64,000 bases of DNA from Bog-756 sp963835465 (GTDB lineage: Bacteria > Actinomycetota > Acidimicrobiia > Acidimicrobiales > RAAP-2). Position numbers and translations under genes: made by a program. The notes beneath the pieces are model-generated. The model ran no database searches. It was not told the DNA's origin and saw only the letters and a program-made list of their open reading frames with translations. The DNA lies in contig CAWIFR010000002.1 in the NCBI GenBank assembly GCA_963835465.1, positions 558,001 through 622,000 on the forward strand. The letters run 5' to 3'. This document shows positions 1 through 10,662 of this stretch, one piece after another; the first letter of the stretch is position 1; the number at the start of each line of letters is the position of its first letter.

Positions 1-626
1 ATGGAGATGATGTCGGCGGGTAGGGCGGCGATGTGCTCGGCCGAGACGATCTCTCCTCGACCCGCGGCGGCGTAGCCCATGTTGACCAGGTCCAGCCCGG
101 CCTTGCGGGCGGCGATGGCCGTCCACCCCTGCGCCGGGCCCGAAGCGATCCAGCCCTGGGTGATGGAGTCGCCGTAGGCGATCCAACGAGGCAGCTCGGG
201 TGCCGGGCTGATCCCCCCTTTGACCGCGGTGAGCGACTGGACGACCGGCTGCATTCCCTCGGGCAGGTAGATGGTGGCCGGTTTGTCCGGCGCGGCCGAA
301 CCGAGCGAGAGGCGGACGAGGCCGTCGCCCAGGATCGCCTCCTCCTCGCAGACCTTGCGACCCGCCCGCCAGACCGAGAAGGTGATGCCCGCACCGTCAC
401 CGCGATATCCCAGGTTGCCCGAGGTGGTGCAGTAGGCGATGTCGATGGCTTCGGCGTCGCCCACGACTTCGAGTCGGACGCCGACCGGGACCACGGCGGC
501 GTGCCAGGTGTCCGAGGGAAGGCGGGCAGTATCGGTCGGGTTGGCCCGTGGGTAGGGCACGTCCCCGGCGGCTTCGTAGGGAGCCCCCCGGACGAAGGGC
601 TCGGGCTGCACCGGTCGCGGCGTCAC
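1..626 (-). CDS. SGNH/GDSL hydrolase, 3' end outside window
   Basis: Reading leftwards from a GTG at 626 gives about 208 residues that run off the left edge. An in-frame TGA lies just upstream of the GTG, so the start is well bounded. The first ~125 residues look like a beta-rich N-terminal domain, followed by WIAYGDSITQGW, the block-I GDS motif with the nucleophile serine of SGNH hydrolases, and then a region ending in ALPADIIS. This two-domain layout is seen in carbohydrate-esterase-like SGNH enzymes that remove acyl groups from sugars or lipids. No signal peptide is visible, so a cytoplasmic role is likely. The catalytic Asp-His block is outside the window, so the substrate cannot be guessed. 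The reading frame is intact over the part seen. Confidence 0.75.
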   Translation of the reverse strand, partial: MTPRPVQPEPFVRGAPYEAAGDVPYPRANPTDTARLPSDTWHAAVVPVGVRLEVVGDAEAIDIAYCTTSGNLGYRGDGAGITFSVWRAGRKVCEEEAILGDGLVRLSLGSAAPDKPATIYLPEGMQPVVQSLTAVKGGISPAPELPRWIAYGDSITQGWIASGPAQGWTAIAARKAGLDLVNMGYAAAGRGEIVSAEHIAALPADIIS

Positions 627-911
627 CGGTCGTTTGCTTCCATCACTAGTGCCCCTTCAGCAGACGAGTACCACCTAAAGTGGTGGCTCGACCACATTAC
701 CACTCAGCATGTTTTTTTTGCATCAGGAAATTTGCTGGCGGGCTGGCTCGAACGGACTGGGTCCGGCGGACGCCGCCGCCCGCCGTGCGTACAGCTGGTG
801 GGCGGGCACACCGGAAGTGGGGCATGACACTGGGGTTCAGCTGGGACAATCCCCGAGATCTCCCAGCGGGGGTCGGCAAGGCCCTTTCCCTGGCGGCGAC
901 CGTTGCGTAGC

Positions 912-2443
912 ATGGCCCAGTGCGCGGGGATGGACGGGGCAGGACGACTCAGTTGGCGACTCAGCGTGGCATTTCTGCCTCTCGGTGGCGACGTTTCGGC
1001 GCCACTTCGCCGACGAGGGGCGCTGACCAACCGCTTCGCCGCTCTGTTTGCCGTGGCTGTGGCCCTGGTGGTGCCGGCGGGTGCCCTCGGGTTGGCCGCG
1101 GGACCGGCCGGGTCCGCCACCCCTTCTGTCGTCCCGCAGATCGCCCCCCACGTCTACCAGGGTGGTGGGGTCATCGGCTTCGGAGATGCCCAGTCCATCA
1201 ACGGCCCCGTGGGATCGTCGCTCAGCTCGGTGATGGTGGCGATGACGCCCGACCCGGCAGCCACCGGCGGCCAGCAGGGCTACTGGATGGTCGCCGCCGA
1301 CGGTGGCGTGTTCGCGGAGGGCAGCGCCGGCTTCTACGGCTCCACCGGCGCGCTCCGCCTGAACGCACCAGTGGTGGGTATGGCGGCCACGCCCGACGGC
1401 AAGGGGTACTGGTTGGTGGCCCTGGACGGCGGCATCTTCTCCTTCGGCGATGCCCAGTTCTACGGATCGATGGGGGGCAGCCACCTCAACAAACCGGTGG
1501 TGGGCATGGCGGCCACGCCCGACGGCAAGGGGTACTGGTTGGTGGCCCAGGACGGCGGAATCTTCACGTTCGGTGACGCCACGTTCTACGGCTCGGAGGG
1601 AGGGGTCCGCCTGAACCAGCCGGTCACCGGGATGGCTGCCTCCTCGACCGGGCACGGGTACTGGATGGTTGCCGCCGACGGCGGGATCTTCACCTTCGGC
1701 ACTGCCGGGTTCTTCGGGTCGATGGGCGGGGCCGTGTTCAACGACCCAGTGGTGGACATGGCGGTGGCACCCAACGACGAGGGGTACCTGATGGTGTCCA
1801 CCGACGGCGAGGTATTCCACTTCGGGTCGGCCGGCTTCTACGGTTCGCTGGCCGGTGGCTACGGCGGAGATCCCCGAACGTTCCACCGATCGCCGGCATC
1901 TCCCTGTCCCCGGACGGCCGGGGCTACTGGCTGCTGGAGCCCGACGGCTGGTCCTACGGGTTCACCAACCCGCCCAGTCCCGCGGCGACCCCCACCACCT
2001 CGGCCATCGTGTCCCTGGCCAACAGCCAGGTCAACAGCGACCCCGACAGGGGCCGGTACTGCAATCCATACGGTCCGTGCGAGGAGTGGTGCGCCCTCTT
2101 CGCCACTTGGGTGTGGGAGCACGCCGGGGTGCCCATTCCCCCCTACCCCTTCACCGGCAACATCTACAACTGGGCCGCAGCCCATACCGCCGTGCTGCCG
2201 CCGTCCGGTGCCCCGCTCCCCGGTGATGCCGTGCTCTACGGGACCAGCCCCTACTCGACGGCCACCTCGGTCCACGTGGGCCTGGTGGTACAGGTCTGGC
2301 CGGACGGCGCCGTCGTGACCATCGAGGGCGATGCCGGGCCGGCCCCGTCCGGCTCACTCGCCGTGGTGGTCAACGGTCCCTATCTGCCGTCGCAGTCGGT
2401 GTCCTACAACGGCGTGCCCATCTACGCCTTCGCCCGGCCATAG
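912..2443 (+). CDS. Secreted GYWLVA-repeat protein with C-terminal CHAP domain (one frameshift)
   Basis: A membrane-spanning signal segment (FAALFAVAVALVVPAGA) is followed by about six ~42-residue repeats of the type VVGMAATPDGKGYWLV..DGGIFSFGDAQFYGS, probably a beta-propeller-like wall or surface module. The C-terminal domain is CHAP: CEEWCALFATWVW carries the likely nucleophile Cys and SVHVGLVV the His, which suggests peptidoglycan amidase/endopeptidase activity outside the cell. The two halves are in different frames; the switch lies at 1870-1885, where one C appears to be missing from a C run, and the restored reading PPNVPPIAGIS joins the parts smoothly. ATG 912 is one choice; ATG 930 and GTG 966 are also possible. 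The 285 bp upstream hold no other gene I can see. A related repeat protein lies at 51.4-52.9 kb. Confidence 0.78.
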
Positions 2444-2495
2444 CGTTACCGGCCCGGCCCGGCCCGGTCGAGGACCGCGGCGCGGAGCGCCGCAC

Positions 2496-3575
2496 TCAGC
2501 GGCCGGCGACCAGGCTGTCCAGCACCGAGGTCCGGTGGTCGGCGGCCGAGCCCCACGCCTCGGCCAAGGCCCACGCCCTCTTCAGGAACAGGTGCAGGTC
2601 GCACTCCCAGGTGTACCCGATGGCCCCATGCACCTGGAGCGCGACCCGGGCCGCTTCGGTGGCGGCGTCGGAGGCATAGGCCTTGGCCACCGAGGCCGCC
2701 CGTGATGCGTCCGGTGCGGCATGGTCGAGGGCCCAAGCAGCGCCGTAGACCACCGGACGGGCGAACTCCAACTGCACCTGGGCCCCGGCCAGCAGGTGCT
2801 TGACCGCTTGAAAACTGCCGATTGGTTTGCCGAACTGGTGGCGCTCCTTGGCGTACTCGGCGGCAAGGCCGATCATCCGCTGGGTAAGGCCCAGGAGCTC
2901 GGCGGCGGTGGCCACGGCGGCACGGTCGGCCAGGCGGCTGATGGCCGCCACCGCCTCGGGACCGGCGAGGACCTGGGTCGCGGGGGTCGGCGTCCAGTTG
3001 GGGTTCCCGAGCCGGCGGGTCGGGTCCAGGGAGGACACGGCATCGACGGTGACGCTGGCCGCGTCCACCAGGTGAATCTCGCCGTGCCGGCTGGAATCGG
3101 TCGACGAGTTCGCCAGCACCAGAAGATCGGCCCCCACCGCCCCAGCCACCGGCGCCGCCGGCCCGCTGGCCCCACCCGAGACGATGCCCACCGCGGCAGT
3201 GAGACCACCGCTGGCGATGTCCTCGAGTCGTCGCGCGGCGGAACCAGCGGACGGTCCGTTGACTCCAGCCGCCACCAGCTCGGCCAGCAGCGGGGCGGCC
3301 AGCGCGGTCGTCTCGATCAGCGGCTCGGGTAGGGCCACCCGCCCGGCCTCCTCCAAGAGCAGGACTAGGTCGACCTGGCCGAGGCCGAGGCCGCCCTGGG
3401 CGTCGGGGACGGTGAGCCCGACGACACCCAGCTCGGCGAGGGTGGCCCATCGGGTGCCCCGTGACTCGGGGTGCTCGAAAGCGGCCCGCAGCTGGTCGGT
3501 GGTGCACTCCTTGGCCAGTACCTGGCGCACGGTGTCTCGGAACTCGGTCTGCTGTTCAGAGAAGGCGAAGTGCAT
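2496..3575 (-). CDS. Acyl-CoA dehydrogenase, small-subunit type
   Basis: About 359 residues starting MHFAFSEQQTEFRDTVRQVL, a typical acyl-CoA dehydrogenase N-terminus, with the central GLGLGQVDLVLLLEEAGRVA region and the C-terminal QVHGAIGYTWECDLHLFLKR signature. It lies 22 nt downstream of a second acyl-CoA dehydrogenase gene on the same strand. Such adjacent unequal pairs are characteristic of the heteromeric (alpha2beta2) FAD enzymes that oxidise steroid side-chain or ring CoA thioesters in actinobacteria (FadE28-29, FadE31-32 types). The steroid ring genes 10 kb away support this, but the exact substrate is inference. Transcription converges on the CHAP gene, whose stop is 52 bp away. ATG 3575 is chosen because it gives the family N-terminus. 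Confidence 0.85.
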   Translation of the reverse strand: MHFAFSEQQTEFRDTVRQVLAKECTTDQLRAAFEHPESRGTRWATLAELGVVGLTVPDAQGGLGLGQVDLVLLLEEAGRVALPEPLIETTALAAPLLAELVAAGVNGPSAGSAARRLEDIASGGLTAAVGIVSGGASGPAAPVAGAVGADLLVLANSSTDSSRHGEIHLVDAASVTVDAVSSLDPTRRLGNPNWTPTPATQVLAGPEAVAAISRLADRAAVATAAELLGLTQRMIGLAAEYAKERHQFGKPIGSFQAVKHLLAGAQVQLEFARPVVYGAAWALDHAAPDASRAASVAKAYASDAATEAARVALQVHGAIGYTWECDLHLFLKRAWALAEAWGSAADHRTSVLDSLVAGR

Positions 3576-3597
3576 GAAGTACCGTCCCGGTCGCGGC

Positions 3598-4765
3598 TCA
3601 GGCCGCGTGGTAGGCCGAGTATGCGTTCGGCCACCACGTTGCGTTGGATCTCGTTGGTCCCGGCGTAGATCGGCCCGGCCAGGGCGAACAGATAGCCGTC
3701 CAGCCACGGGGCGTCCACCCCGTCGCCGTGCAGTTCGGCCTCCGGGCCGAGTAGGGCCAGGGCCGCGCGATGGATGGCCAGGTCGGTCTCCGACCAGTGG
3801 ATCTTGTTGGCGCTGGCCTCGGGGCCGACCGACCCACCATCGAGGACACGGGTGGCCGTCCACAGTGTGTTGAGCCGATAGGCCTCGGCGTCCATCCACG
3901 CCTGGGCCACGGCGTCCGCGCTGTGGGCGGCCCGGGCCGGGTTGTGGACCCGTTTCTCGGCATACAGCGACACCAGCCGCTTGGCGGCCTCGCTGTAGCG
4001 GGCCGGGCTGCGCAGGCTGAGCCCACGCTCGGAGCCCGCGGTCGCCATGGCCACGCTCCAGCCCTGGCCCACCCCACCCAGCACCTGGTCGTCAGGGACG
4101 AAGACCTCCTCGAAGAACAGTTCGGCGAAGCCGGTCTCGCCGTCGATCTGGGGGATCGGCCGCACGGTGACACCCGGCGTGCTCATGTCGATGAGGAAGT
4201 AGGTCAGTCCGCGATGGCGCTCGGCCTCGGGGTCGGTCCGGAACAGGCCGAAGCACCACTCGGCGAATGCCCCCCGGGACGCCCAGGTCTTCTGGCCCGA
4301 GAGCAACCATCCATCGTCACCGGGCGCTCGTACGGCCCGGCTACGGATGCCGGCCAGGTCGGACCCGGCATCGGGCTCGGACCAACCCTGGCACCAGATC
4401 TCCCGGCCCGAAGCCATGGCCGGGAGGTACCGCTCCTGCTGGGCCGGGGTGCCGAACTCGAACAAGGTCGGGGCGAGCAGGAACACGCCGTTCTGACTCA
4501 CCCGGAGGGGGGCCTCGGCCCGCCAGTACTCCTCCTCGAAGATCAGCCACTCCAAGATGCCCACGCCCCGTCCCCCGAAGGCCTCGGGCCACGACACCAC
4601 TGACCAGCGGTCGTCGAACATGGTCTGCTCCCAGGACCGGTGGGCTTCGAACCCCGCAGCGGTGTCCAGTGAGGGTAGCGATCGGGCGGGTGGGGCGTGC
4701 CCGGCCAGCCAGGAGCGCGCCTCGGCGCGGAAGGACTCCTGGTCGTCGGTGAAGCGCAGGTCCAT
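3598..4765 (-). CDS. Acyl-CoA dehydrogenase, large-subunit type
   Basis: About 390 residues starting MDLRFTDDQESFRAEARSWL, with WCQGWSEPDAGSDLAGIRSRA (FAD/substrate region), a middle domain ending in FFEEVFVPDDQVLG, and the C-terminal GPIYAGTNEIQRNVVAERIL signature. In the usual position of the catalytic Glu (Y-E-G-T in medium-chain enzymes) there is Ala, so the base must come from elsewhere, as in the heteromeric FadE enzymes. The raw frame stays open to 3365, overlapping the next gene by 210 nt. A TGA at 3598-3600 in another frame sits right after ERILGLPR, where the family normally ends, so a one-base error near 3605 is likely. Upstream ATGs at 4777 and 4789 are alternatives. It is divergent from the thiolase. 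Confidence 0.82.
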
Positions 4766-4865
4766 CGGTGCGTCCATGGCGAGGTCCATCGGTCGAGGGT
4801 CGAGGGTCGAGGGTCGGATCGCCCCCGGCCGGCATGGCCACCGCAGGTGGATCCCGCGGGCAAGG

Positions 4866-4892
4866 GGAAATCTGACACACCGCCAGATTTCC
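4866..4892. promoter_or_regulatory. Perfect 9-bp inverted repeat between divergent acyl-CoA dehydrogenase and thiolase genes
   Basis: GGAAATCTG at 4866-4874 is matched by CAGATTTCC at 4884-4892 with a 9-nt spacer. It sits in the 160-bp divergent region, 33 bp before the thiolase ATG. The position and symmetry suggest an operator for a dimeric regulator (TetR-like sites have this form). It does not resemble the KstR or KstR2 boxes that I know from mycobacteria. A direct GGTCGAG repeat lies just to the left at about 4790-4816. Confidence 0.5.
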
Positions 4893-4924
4893 GGCAACCA
4901 CGGCCGATCGGCCACAATGGGAAG

Positions 4925-6130
4925 ATGCCCAACGCTGTGATCGTCGATGTGGTGCGCACCCCGGTCGGAAAGAAGAACGGTCGGCTCTCGGGATGGCATG
5001 CGGTGGACCTGGCGGCCCAGCCGCTGCGGGCGCTGGTCGAGCGCAACGGTCTCGACCCGGCGATGGTGGAGGACGTGATCTATGGCTGCACCATGACCGT
5101 GGGCGAGCAGGCGATGAACATCGGGCGCAACGCCGCCCTGGCTGCTGGCTTTCCCGACACCGTTCCGGGCACCACGGTGGACCGGCAGTGTGGGTCGGCC
5201 CAGCAGGCTGTCCATTTCGCCGCCCAGGCGGTGATGGCCGGGGCCATGGACATCGCCATTGGAGGCGGCGTGGAGGCAATGAGTCGGGTGCCCATCGGGG
5301 CCACCACCGAGCATGGACCCGGTGAGGCCTACGGACCCTCCGTCCACGACCGGTTCGACTTCATCCACCAGGGACTGAGCGCCGAGGAGATCGCCCGTCG
5401 GTGGGGGATCAGCCGCGAGGCCATGGACCGCTACGCCCTGCGCTCCCACAACCGGGCCGCCCGGGCCATCGCCGAGGGGCGGTTCGACAAGGAGATCATC
5501 CCCCTGGCCACCCGCCGGGCCCGGATCGAGGGCAAGGTGGCCGTGGCCGGAACCGATGAGGGTGATCCGGGCGACGAGGGGCCACTCGCCTTCGACGAGG
5601 GTGTGCGGCCCGGCTCGAGCTACGAGAAGCTGGCCAGTCTGCCGCCCGCCTTCGCGGAGGGCGGACTGATCACCGCCGCCAGCTCATCGCAGATTTCCGA
5701 TGGAGCGGCCGCCGCGCTGATCATGACCGAGGAGAAAGCCGGACAGCTGGGGCTGACGCCGAGGGCCCGGTTCCACACTTTCGCCGTTGCGGCCAACGAC
5801 CCCGTAATCATGCTGACCGCGCCCATACCGGCCACCACGTTGGTGCTGGAGAAGTCCAAGCTCTCCCTCGACGACATCGACCTGATCGAGATCAACGAAG
5901 CGTTTGCGTCGGTGGTCCTGGCCTGGGAACAGGAACACCATCCGGACATGGAGAAGGTCAATGTCAACGGTGGGGCCATCGCTATCGGCCATCCGACCGG
6001 AGGGTCAGGTGCCCGGCTGCTGGCGACGCTGCTCAACGAGATGGAGCGTACCGGGGCCCGCTACGGGCTCCAGACCATGTGTGAGGGCGGCGGCCAGGCC
6101 AACGCCACCATCATCGAACGGCTGGGGTAG
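4925..6130 (+). CDS. Thiolase (acetyl-CoA acyltransferase), FadA6-like
   Basis: 401 residues, intact. The nucleophile Cys is C89 in TVDRQCGSAQQAVHF, the His is in GHPTGGSGARL and the second Cys in MCEGGGQANATIIERL near residue 386; NEAFASVV is also present. All three catalytic positions of degradative/biosynthetic thiolases are therefore in place. The C-terminal stretch RYGLQTMCEGGG and the IPATTLVLEK region resemble FadA6, the thiolase of mycobacterial HIP (steroid C/D-ring) breakdown. This fits the divergent acyl-CoA dehydrogenase pair and the ipd genes nearby, but other beta-oxidation roles remain possible. ATG 4925 is chosen because the family begins here (MPNAVIVDVVRTPVG), after the inverted repeat. 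The end converges on the GGDEF-EAL gene, 92 bp away. Confidence 0.88.
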   Translation: MPNAVIVDVVRTPVGKKNGRLSGWHAVDLAAQPLRALVERNGLDPAMVEDVIYGCTMTVGEQAMNIGRNAALAAGFPDTVPGTTVDRQCGSAQQAVHFAAQAVMAGAMDIAIGGGVEAMSRVPIGATTEHGPGEAYGPSVHDRFDFIHQGLSAEEIARRWGISREAMDRYALRSHNRAARAIAEGRFDKEIIPLATRRARIEGKVAVAGTDEGDPGDEGPLAFDEGVRPGSSYEKLASLPPAFAEGGLITAASSSQISDGAAAALIMTEEKAGQLGLTPRARFHTFAVAANDPVIMLTAPIPATTLVLEKSKLSLDDIDLIEINEAFASVVLAWEQEHHPDMEKVNVNGGAIAIGHPTGGSGARLLATLLNEMERTGARYGLQTMCEGGGQANATIIERLG

Positions 6131-6222
6131 CCCGGCCGCCTGCGCCCTCAGGGCCGGCCTTCGCCGTCGGACCTAGGCCTGGTCGGCGCTAGCCGAGTCG
6201 GCGGTGGATGACTCGGCCGCCG

Positions 6223-9200
6223 TCAGCTCGCGGGGTCGTCGGCGTCGGACGTCTCCGTCTCGGCAGATGTCCCCACCTCGTCGGCGTCGCTCCAGCTCAC
6301 ATGCTTGTTGAAGTCGACACTGTCGGCCCGGGTGGGTCGAGACATGAGATAGCCCTGGTAGAGGTCGCAACCTAGCTCGGCTACCCTCTGCAGCTGCACC
6401 GGTCGCTCCACGCCCTCGGCCAGGACCACCAGCCCCAGGGCCTTGGACAGCTGGACGATGGCGGCCACGATGGCCTCGTCGTTCTCGAAGGCGCCGAGGC
6501 CGTCCACGAAGGACTTGTCGATCTTCAGGATCTTGACCGGGAAAGCGCTTCAGCTGAGCCAGCGAGGAGTAGCCCGTACCGAAGTCGTCGATGGCCAGTC
6601 CCACACCCATCTCGTGGATACCGCCGAGCATGGCGATGGACGCCGAGGTGTCGCTCATCAGCATGCTCTCGGTGACCTCCATCACCAGCGCCTCGGGCGG
6701 AAGGCCGGAATCGGCCAACGCCGACCCGATGGTGTCGAGCAGCTCGGTGTCGCTCAACTGGTGGGCCGAGAGGTTCACCGTGATGTAGGCGTCCTCGGCC
6801 CCGGGGAGCTCGCGGCGCCAGCGGGCCATGGTCTGGCACGCCTCCCGCAGCACCCACCGACCCAGCGAGAAGATGAGGTCAGTCTCCTCAGCGAAGGGGA
6901 TGAACTCCATGGGACCGAGAAGTCCCCGTGACGGATGGTGCCAGCGGACGAGGGCTTCCATGGCGACGATCCGGTCATCCTTGACCGAGGCGATCGGCTG
7001 ATAGTGCACGGCAAGCTCGTCGTGGTCGATGGAGTGCCGCAGGTCGTCGTAGATCTCCAAGCGGGCCACCGACTTGGCCCGCAGCGACTCGTCGAATACC
7101 TCGACCCGGGACCGGCCCTTGTTCTTGGCCTGGAACATGGCCACGTCGGCCTGCTGCAGGATGTCCTGGGCCGACTGGCGGCCCCGCATGACAAAGGCGA
7201 TGCCGACGCTGCAGGTGACCACCACGTTGCGGCCGGTGGACAGCTGGACGGGGTCGGACAGCAGACGGGAGTACTCGGTGGCCAGGCTGATGGCCACATC
7301 GACATCGTGGACGTTGCGGCACAGCACCACGAACTCGTCGCCCGAGAACCGGCTGACCACGTCTCCGCCCCGTGACGGCGGACTTGAACCGTTGGGCCAG
7401 GGCCAGCAGCACCTCGTCCCCGCTGGCATGGCCGAACGAGTCGTTGACCAGCTTGAAGCGGTCGAGGTCGATGAAGAGCACGGCCAGATTGGTCCCACGC
7501 TGCATCGACACCAGCAGCTCCCGCTCGAGCTCGTCGTTGAACAGGGAGCGGTTGCCCAGACCGGTCAGCGAGTCGTGGTAGGCGAGCCAGTGGAGCTGGG
7601 CCTCGGCGGCCTTGCGGTCGGTGACATCGGTGAACGAGCACACCACCATGGGGGAATCGTTCTGCCCGGCGCCGGACAGGAGCCGCGAGCTGAGGGACAG
7701 CCACTGGCGGCGGCCGCTCCCGTCGGTGACACCGATGACCAGATCGTCCTGGGACTCGCCGGTGGCCAGGGTGACGGCGTGGGGGAATGACTCGGCCGAC
7801 ATGGGATGGCCGTTGGCCTCGATGGCGATGGACGACCCGGTGAAGATCTGGTGGCTGGAGCCCGAGTTGAGCCGGTCGCCGAGGATGCGGGCGGCCGCCT
7901 CGTTATGGGCCGAGACCTTGCCGTGCTCGTCGAAGAGGACGATTCCCTCGCTGAGGGAGGCCACCACGGCCTCGTAGCGCTCTTCGGCGGCCCGGCGTCC
8001 GGCCTCGGCCTGTCGGGCGTCGGTGAGCTCGGTGCAGACGACGACCCATCCCGAGGGCTGGGTGTCATCGTCGATCAGCGGGTCGATGGAGACCAGCACT
8101 TCGACCTCGGACCCGTCCTTGCGGTGGTGGCAGCGCTGGCCCCGCTCGAGGACGGCGGCGCTGTCGGTCCGGTTGGCTGTGACCACGGCGCGCGATGGAC
8201 AGGCCGGCGACTTCCTCCTCGGTCCACCCGTAGAGTGTCCGGGCCGCCTCGTTCCAGCTCTCGATCCGGCCTTCTGCGTCGATACCGATGATGGCGTCGG
8301 ACACGTGGGCCACCAGGCTGGCCCGGTAGCGGTCAGCCGCCTCGGCGGCCCGTGCGCTCGGAGATGTCCCGGGTGATGACCTGGTAGGCCGGCTCGCCGC
8401 CCCACGTGGTGCGGATACTGGTGATCTCCATGTAGACCACGTCGCCGTCGGGAGTGAGGAACGGACCTCGCCGTGCTCGAAGAACTGCCCGTGCTCGGTC
8501 AGCTGGGCCAGGCGCTCGGCGAGGTCGGGGATGTCGTCGGGATGCATGAAGTCGGTCATCGGGCCGGCCGTAGTGCTCGGCGACGGTCTGGCGGTATTCC
8601 TCCTCGGTGGATCCGGCTCCGATCAGTCGGGCCGCGGCGCGGTTGCCGTAGACGAGGAGACCGTTCTGGTGCACGAAGACGACGTCGGGGGAGACTTCGG
8701 TGAGCAGTCGGTAGCGGTCGACCATCTCGCTGAGTTCCCGCTCGAACCGCCGCTGAGCGGTGATGTCGACGACCACCCCGGCATAGAAGGATTCGACCCG
8801 GTCATCCGGGGTCGTCCGGCCGGCTCATGTGCGAGGCGCGCACGATCAGATGGTGCTCGCCGGCGTCGGGGGACGAGACGGTCATGCGGAGGTCGACATC
8901 CGCCAGGGGGGCACCGGCCCGGATCGGGGCCAGTATCGGTGCCAACAGGGAGGCGGCCAGGTCATCGCTGGTCGGCGAACTGGATCGGGTCGGTGGACCA
9001 GGCAGCTGGTGCCTACCGGCACGTGGAGTCGAACCGGCCGCGTCGACGAACTGGGGTTGGTCGTGGAGGATGGTGAACCCGGGGACGCCGGCAGGGAACC
9101 CGAAAAGCTCCTCGATCGGGCCACGACCAGATCACCGTGTCGTTGACGGTGTCGTAGACCCAGGTGACCGACCGGAACTCCTTGGCGGCCAGGTCGATCT

Positions 9201-9287
9201 CCGCGGGGATCTCGAAGCGTGCGGTCGGACGAAGTCGCGAATCGCTCGGCTCGACTCGATCGAACGAGAGTTTTGAGCGCCGATCAC
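6223..9287 (-). CDS. Multi-PAS GGDEF-EAL cyclic-di-GMP protein (about nine frameshifts)
   Basis: Joined across frames, this encodes roughly 1,000 residues: an N-terminal PAS-like segment (VTWVYDTVNDTVIWS), a PAS with YRLLTEVSPDVVFVHQNG, a PAS with SDAIIGIDAEGRIESWNEAA, a PAS with LSEGIVLFDEHGKV, then GGDEF and EAL. The GGDEF signature is SGDEF, so cyclase activity is uncertain. The EAL domain has EALVRW, EVTESML, DDFGTGYSSLAQLK and LAEGVE, so phosphodiesterase activity is plausible. Frame changes lie near 6540, 7375, 8200, 8345, 8465, 8565, 8810, 9120 and 9225; conserved sequence resumes immediately each time, so I read these as sequence errors. GTG 9287 overlaps the ketosynthase stop by a few bases. 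The role is probably in sensing oxygen, light or redox and adjusting c-di-GMP. Confidence 0.75.
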
Positions 9288-10662
9288 CAAAGCTGCTCGT
9301 CCTTGGCCATAGACCCTTGTATCGGCATGTTCTGGTCTGGCTTTAGGTAGGGACTGTGGTTCCGGACCGGGTGAGCGACGTGGCCGTTGACGCGCCGCCT
9401 TGAGCCTGGACCGACCTGCCGAGCCATCATGCGAGGCTCAGGGTGATCGGGCTCGCCTATCACCACGACGGTGTTGTAGCCGCCCATTCCGATCGATGAT
9501 TTGAGCGTTATCCCCGGTACGCTGGGAGTTCTCCCGTCAACCAGCTTGGGGTGCCCGGGAGCGACCTGTGGCGGGGCCGGGATGTAGCCGGTCTGGTAGG
9601 CGTACAGGGTGGCCAGCGTCTCCACCCCGGCCGCCGCCGACTGGCAGTGGCCGACCAGGGGCTTGACCGAGAAGATCGCCGTGGGCGTCGGGGAAGAGCT
9701 CGTCCATGATCCTGCCCTCGGCCGCGTCGCAGGCCGACGGTGCCCGGGCCGTGGGCGTTGAGGTAGGCCACCTCCTCGGCACCGACACCGGCGCTGACCA
9801 GCGCCTGGCGGAAGCACCGGGTCATCTCGCTCGAGGTCGGGAGCCACGCCGACCAGGTTGTAGGCGTCCATGGTCATGGCCCCGCCGAGCACCGAGGCGT
9901 AGGAGCCGGTCGGGGCGCTTGGACAGCACCATGGCCACGGCGGCCTCGCCCCCGACGAAGCCCCGGCTGCCTTCCTGGAAGGGACGGCAGGCGTCGAAGG
10001 GGGGTGCGTCGAACACGGCCACTCCGAGGTCCTTGAACGGTCGCAGGTTCTGCGGCAGCCCGGAGAGGTCGGTGGCCAGCAGGATCACGTCGGTGGCGAT
10101 GCCCGAGTCGAGCCATGACTTGGCGGTGATCATCCCCGCGTTGGCGCTGGCGCACATGGCCGAGACGGACATGGCCGGGCCGTGGAAGTCGTGCTCCTTC
10201 ATCATCTGGGTGATGACGGTGGACGGCATCATGTTGACCCACGTCTTGGCCCGGACCCGTCAGCCTCGGGGTGCTGGTAGAAGTCGCTCCACATGTCCAT
10301 GTCGCCCTTTTCGAGGCTGTGGACCACGCCGACCACCGGACCGGGCTCCCATCCCCGTTCGGTGGCGTCGCTGATGGCCTCACGGGCCGCAAAGCGGAAT
10401 GCCTGCATGAAGCGGCTCGGGCCGTCGCGGCGGTCCCCTTCGTCGTTGATCAGGGACAGATAGGCCTCGCCCCCGGCGACGAACTCGCCCAGTCCGGTCA
10501 CCAGCTTGACCGCGCTCTCGCCGAGCAGGAATCCGTCCCAGACATGCTTGCGCCCCCAGCCGTACCCGGTGACCGCTCCCACGCCCGTGATGCTGATCTC
10601 CGTGCTCCGGTCACGACGGACGGCGTCGTCGGCGGCGAAGACTGCGGAAGGTCTTCCGACAT
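9284..10662 (-). CDS. Beta-ketoacyl synthase (frameshifted)
   Basis: Spliced across frames this is a ~455-residue condensing enzyme. The N-terminus reads ISITGVGAVTGYGWGRKHVW. The active-site Cys is in SVSAMCASANAGMITAK, the first His in YLNAHGPGTVG and the second in KPLVGHCQSAAAGVETL. The C-terminus has SSIGMGGYNTVVVIGEP. It is a free-standing KS of the FabF/KasA fold; no acyl carrier, ketoreductase or chain-length factor is adjacent. The ATG at 10662 has a good ribosome site (AGGAG). Frame changes are near 10590, 10235, 9905, 9840, 9735 and 9680. It is followed by the GGDEF-EAL gene (overlapping) and preceded by the P450 on the same strand. Its substrate is unknown; a role in lipid or steroid-linked chain metabolism is only suggested by the neighbours. 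Confidence 0.75.

Noticed and set aside
33..827. Open frame of 264 codons on the plus strand
   Set aside because: It is the antisense of the SGNH hydrolase, whose GDSITQ motif on the minus strand shows the true coding direction.
3365..3598. Extension of the large acyl-CoA dehydrogenase through the start of the next gene
   Set aside because: The family ends at ERILGLPR; the extension reads another gene out of frame and most likely reflects a one-base error.
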